This document shows positions 8,019 through 10,416 of a DNA stretch of 10,416 nt, piece by piece. The position numbers were made by a program, and so were the translations under genes. The notes under the pieces were generated by a model. That model did no database searches and had not been told where the DNA came from. It saw nothing but the letters and a program-made list of their open reading frames with translations. Origin of the DNA: Temnopleurus reevesii (Eukaryota > Echinodermata > Echinoidea > Temnopleuroida > Temnopleuridae); the NCBI GenBank assembly GCA_036244855.1, contig BQKZ01007513.1:1-10416 (forward strand), written 5' to 3'. The number at the start of each line of letters is the position of its first letter. The first letter of the stretch is position 1.

Positions 8019-8162
8019 GCCAAAGCTTTTGTCCACAGTCCCAGCGGATTGTGTCTAGAGAAAGCTGGCGGAGGGAAGGACACCCCTAGTGTAGCAAAAT
8101 GCAACGGATCACCGGGGCAACAGTGGTCTTTGATTGACATCTCCATGACATCAGGCCGGTAG
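8019..8162 (+). CDS. GALNT1/13: Terminal coding exon: lectin-domain gamma repeat and stop codon of the GALNT1/13-like transferase
   Basis: This exon encodes 47 residues from AKAFVHSPSGLCLEKAGG to DISMTSGR, then TAG at 8160-8162. The gamma-repeat hallmarks are GLCLE (about residues 10-14), a middle PSVAKCNGS and the QQW motif (about 34-36). Vertebrate GALNT1/13 end with a comparable CNGS/CSGS-x-x-QQW followed by about ten residues, so the C-terminus is normal in length. The acceptor is TTTTTGCAG ending at 8018, after a T-rich tract, in phase 0. The repeat has CLE where the vertebrate proteins have CLD. The acidic side chain is kept but one methylene longer, so sugar binding by this repeat may be weaker; that is inference. 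Joined to the two upstream exons it gives 127 residues, about the size of a GalNAc-transferase lectin domain. Confidence 0.93.
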   Translation, partial: AKAFVHSPSGLCLEKAGGGKDTPSVAKCNGSPGQQWSLIDISMTSGR

Positions 8163-8427
8163 CCACGCCTCCTTTCAACCCTTTGATAGGGTTGAATGAA
8201 CTTTCTTGCCTTCAATGGACAAATGAAATCTTGTAATAATTTAATTCTTATGGATTGATCCGCCCACCTTAGTTGATATCCGGAGACGTTTTTTGCTCTA
8301 GTTCTTGGATTTTTCTTAAACCAATTTTAGGAAGAAAGCGGGAGAAATAGATACCGGTCACCGCATTTGCACAGCCATAACACTTTCCTGTATACTTTGT
8401 AGAAATAGGTGCTGATCAAATCGTGGG
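8163..8427 (+). other. Putative proximal 3' UTR
   Basis: This follows the TAG at 8160-8162. It contains a short hairpin (8174-8196) and no coding frame of note. I found no AATAAA or ATTAAA between the stop codon and 9739. Variant hexamers such as AGTAAA (8638-8643) occur, so the cleavage site cannot be fixed. Confidence 0.55.
8174..8196 (+). repeat. 9-bp perfect stem with 5-nt loop just after the stop codon
   Basis: TTCAACCCT (8174-8182) pairs with AGGGTTGAA (8188-8196) around the loop TTGAT. It begins 12 nt after the stop codon, so it would form in the 3' UTR of the mRNA. Confidence 0.75.
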
Positions 8428-8588
8428 TTGTGTTTCATAAAGATATTTGTAGATGATTCTATGAATGTTGACTGGTGACCATTTCCTGCAAACGCTGTTA
8501 TCTCCTGTCACTAAATGGCTCCTGAGAAAAGGTCACCAGTCGTTCGTAGAGTCATGTGTAAATCTACAAACACTTTTATGAAACACAA
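8428..8588. mobile_element. Foldback MITE with TTTCATAAA termini, in the putative 3' UTR
   Basis: The left end TTGTGTTTCATAAAGATATT and the reverse complement of the right end TTGTGTTTCATAAAAGTGTT begin arms of about 60 nt. The arms also share TTTGTAGAT and GACTGGTGACC. The whole 161 nt folds on itself around a loop of about 40 nt. There is no coding and no clear target-site duplication. If transcribed it would form a long imperfect RNA hairpin. Confidence 0.8.
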
Positions 8589-8610
8589 AATAGAATCCAT
8601 CCGTGAGTGC

Positions 8611-9380
8611 CACAGCTACATAACAGTTAGGTGTAATAGTAAAGTCGAGGGAGAGGATGGAAAACTTCCGAAATGATCATCACTGTTCATCAATTTTGTC
8701 AACTTTCCAGTTTCACCGTCATCACTTGTTCCATGCACTGAGATGTACCATCTTGCCTTTGCATAGAGGTACCGGTACCCCACATCCAGCTAAAACACCT
8801 GTACGTAACGGTTACCTGTAATATTGCAGTCGAGGGGATGATGGGAATCTCCTGTAAGGATCATCACGAGCAATCGTCACCCCTTATTCGATGTACTTGT
8901 TACTGGGGTGTAACTTCTTGCCTTTGCATTGAGGTACCTCACAGCTACACACTCTACCTGTGTGTAACGATTACCTATAATATCACAGTCAAGGAGAGAT
9001 GGAAAACTTCTGAAATGATCTTCAGAGGCCATCACTGCTATAAAATTTCCAGTTGTTTCATAGAGGTACCTCACAACTACATATTCTATCTGTATGTAAC
9101 GGCTATCTGTAATAACACAGTCAAGGAGTGGATAGGAAACTTCTGAAATGATCATCACTTACCATCATCATCCCTTGTTCCATTCAGTTGTTACTGAGGT
9201 GTAACTTCTTGCCTTTGCCTAGAAGCACCTATTCTACGTGTATGCAATGGTTATGTGTAATATCACAGTTGAGGAGAAGATAGGAGATCAACATTAGCCA
9301 TCACTGCGGTCAACTTCCAGTTGTTTCATCATCATCTCTCGTTCCATGCACTTGTTAGTGAGGTGTTACCACTACACAAC
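8611..9380. repeat. Degenerate minisatellite, five units of about 130-185 nt
   Basis: A recurring module contains TGTAATATCACAGTCAAGG, then GGAAAACTTCTGAAATGATC, then CATCACT, then TTGTTCCATG-CACTTGTTA, then CTTGCCTTTGCATAGAGGTA and ACAGCTACA. The CAGTC-like anchor recurs at 8642, 8827, 8986, 9118 and 9266, giving spacings of 185, 159, 132 and 148 nt. Units lose different sub-blocks. Open frames over the array on both strands follow from the repeat and have no family motifs. Confidence 0.85.
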
Positions 9381-9713
9381 CACTAGGTAGTCAACAAGTT
9401 GAAAGAAAAATTTTGTAAAAGACATTTTTAATCAATTTTGCCATTTATCTGTACTTTTTGAATTAGTTATTGAAGTTATATCATCATCACCATAGATCTT
9501 GTGTTTTATCATGATCCATGGTTTTTATCTTCTTCCAATTTGTCTGTTCTGTACTATTCTGTCAATTATGATAGATACTGTTGTCACTGTTGTCATTGCC
9601 AAATGTGTAATATTTATTTCCCCCAAACACAAAAGAATTATTTATCAAATGTTAAAAGGTTCCGTAAGTTCAGCTCACAAACGGTTTCTGGGCTTATCAG
9701 GATTTTATCTGAT
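9381..9713. other. Non-coding downstream stretch, nothing recognised
   Basis: This is A+T-rich unique sequence. Overlapping plus-strand frames at 9499-9756 and 9501-9716 are hydrophobic and low in complexity; the first runs across the N at 9739. I see no motif supporting a gene. Confidence 0.6.
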
Positions 9714-9738
9714 TAAGGGGGTGTTGCTCAAAAGTTTC
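9714..9738. mobile_element. Truncated end of the GGGGTGTTG MITE, cut at the N
   Basis: TAAGGGGGTGTTGCTCAAAA followed by GTTTC matches the terminus of the 5918-6100 element. The copy stops at the N (9739), where the sequence switches to the duplicated intron block. The rest of the element is therefore missing at the join. Confidence 0.8.
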
Positions 9739-9739
9739 N
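9739..9739. other. Single N at a join between a truncated MITE and re-started intron sequence
   Basis: To the left is the first ~25 nt of a MITE. To the right the sequence repeats 7071 onward almost base for base. This is the signature of two contigs joined without a resolved overlap. Confidence 0.75.
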
Positions 9740-10416
9740 TAGAAAGGATCCATTAAGTGAATTCCTCTCCCGCAAAGGAATAAATGAATAATTACAGAAC
9801 AATATCACCAGTAACTGCTACCATGTATCTCCTTGCATTAGCTACAAGAAGTGTTTCCCTTCTTTTTTTTCTCCCAGAGAAAAATCAATCTACTATGATT
9901 ATTCTGTGCCTTATGTCATGATTAAGTCTATGTATGATTTATTTTTGCATTACGTTGTATTATGATAAGCATTACAAACTGGATTTGATATGGAGATCTA
10001 TCTTGGGTATTGCTCATGAAATATGTATTTCGGGGGAGAGGAATTTCAAAATTGATCACCATGGAGTTATATCCTTGCTACTGAAGAAGCAAGTGGATGG
10101 ATACCGTAATTATTATGCAAAAGTAATCCATCTTGATTTGATATTCACCCCTGTTACCAATTGAGCTGATTCGGTTTATCAGAGAAACCAAGAGTCCATA
10201 TTTCCAAAAGAGCGACGCGATATGAATTTAAATGATAATACAACTTTTTGATAAGAAAATGTTTTGAAGTGGGAACACTTAATCTTCAGCTGAAAAAACT
10301 GCAAGATGAAGTGTGCATACCATGAAACATTTTCTTATTCAAAAGTTGTGTTTTCTTTGTTATATTATACAAACAAAATCCTATTCATTTGTAACAGACA
10401 TTGTTGGCACAATATG
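9740..10416. repeat. Right copy of the near-identical duplication (runs off the window)
   Basis: This repeats 7071-7746, with an offset of 2669 nt at the start and 2670 nt after the 1-nt insertion. It includes a third occurrence of the 64-nt repeat (10303-10366) and a repeat of the 76-codon frame at 9934-10164. If the match continues, a second copy of the gamma exon would begin near 10689, beyond the edge. Confidence 0.95.

Noticed and set aside
8838..9158. Open frames on both strands over the minisatellite with Cys/His/Tyr-rich repeats
   Set aside because: The apparent protein repeat follows from the DNA repeat; both strands are equally open and unit lengths are not multiples of three.
8611..9380. 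CRISPR-like array
   Set aside because: Units are long, unequal and degenerate without short exact repeats and spacers, and the context is a eukaryotic gene.
9499..9756. Hydrophobic open frame resembling a membrane protein
   Set aside because: A+T-rich low-complexity translation that runs through the N and into the joined sequence; an overlapping alternative frame is just as open.
9779..9784. AATAAA as poly(A) signal for the transferase
   Set aside because: It lies inside the duplicated intron block after the N join; the same hexamer occurs at the corresponding intronic position near 7110.

Overview
The window looks like a piece of an animal nuclear genome. It is A+T-rich, most of it is non-coding, and its only convincing coding sequence is split into small exons with canonical GT/AG splice sites. 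I read three plus-strand exons (2421-2519, 6322-6462, 8019-8162). Together they encode the C-terminal ricin-type (beta-trefoil) lectin domain of a polypeptide N-acetylgalactosaminyltransferase, closest in my memory to vertebrate GALNT1/GALNT13. The catalytic part of the gene must lie 5' of the window; no other exon of it was recognised here. Many short foldback elements (MITEs), indel-rich duplications and single-N joins suggest a marine invertebrate deuterostome. An echinoderm such as a sea urchin is my best guess; this is inference, not proof.

Layout: 1-2420 is intron 3' portion with a 151-nt foldback MITE (1645-1795) and a 29-nt tandem duplication (2281-2334). 2421-2519 is the alpha-repeat exon. 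2520-6321 is a 3.8-kb intron. It holds two diverged tandem copies of a ~1.2-1.4 kb block (3064-4488 and 4490-5712, separated by a single N), a TTAA-flanked element inside copy 1 with an empty site in copy 2, an AT microsatellite, a second MITE (5918-6100) and a dense, one-stranded cluster of TGCATG hexamers. 6322-6462 is the beta-repeat exon. 6463-8018 is an intron with a pogo/Tigger-like MITE (6518-6692), a decayed duplicate of the beta exon (6738-6842) and a long block (7071-7746) that recurs almost unchanged at 9740-10416. 8019-8162 is the gamma-repeat exon with the stop codon. Downstream come putative 3' UTR or flank, a 3' foldback element (8428-8588), a degenerate minisatellite (8611-9380), and a second single-N join at 9739 beyond which the intron sequence restarts.

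The encoded domain binds GalNAc-bearing glycopeptides and directs the Golgi enzyme to partly glycosylated mucin-type substrates. Each exon carries exactly one trefoil repeat, and all internal boundaries are phase 0, so the domain is modular at the DNA level. The most interesting leads are the conserved intronic TGCATG cluster (the RBFOX splicing-factor motif at RNA level), the pseudo-exon whose surviving aligned coding differences are nearly all synonymous, and the coincidence of both single-N positions with duplicated sequence, which warns of haplotype or contig-join artefacts. I saw no convincing wholly new system.
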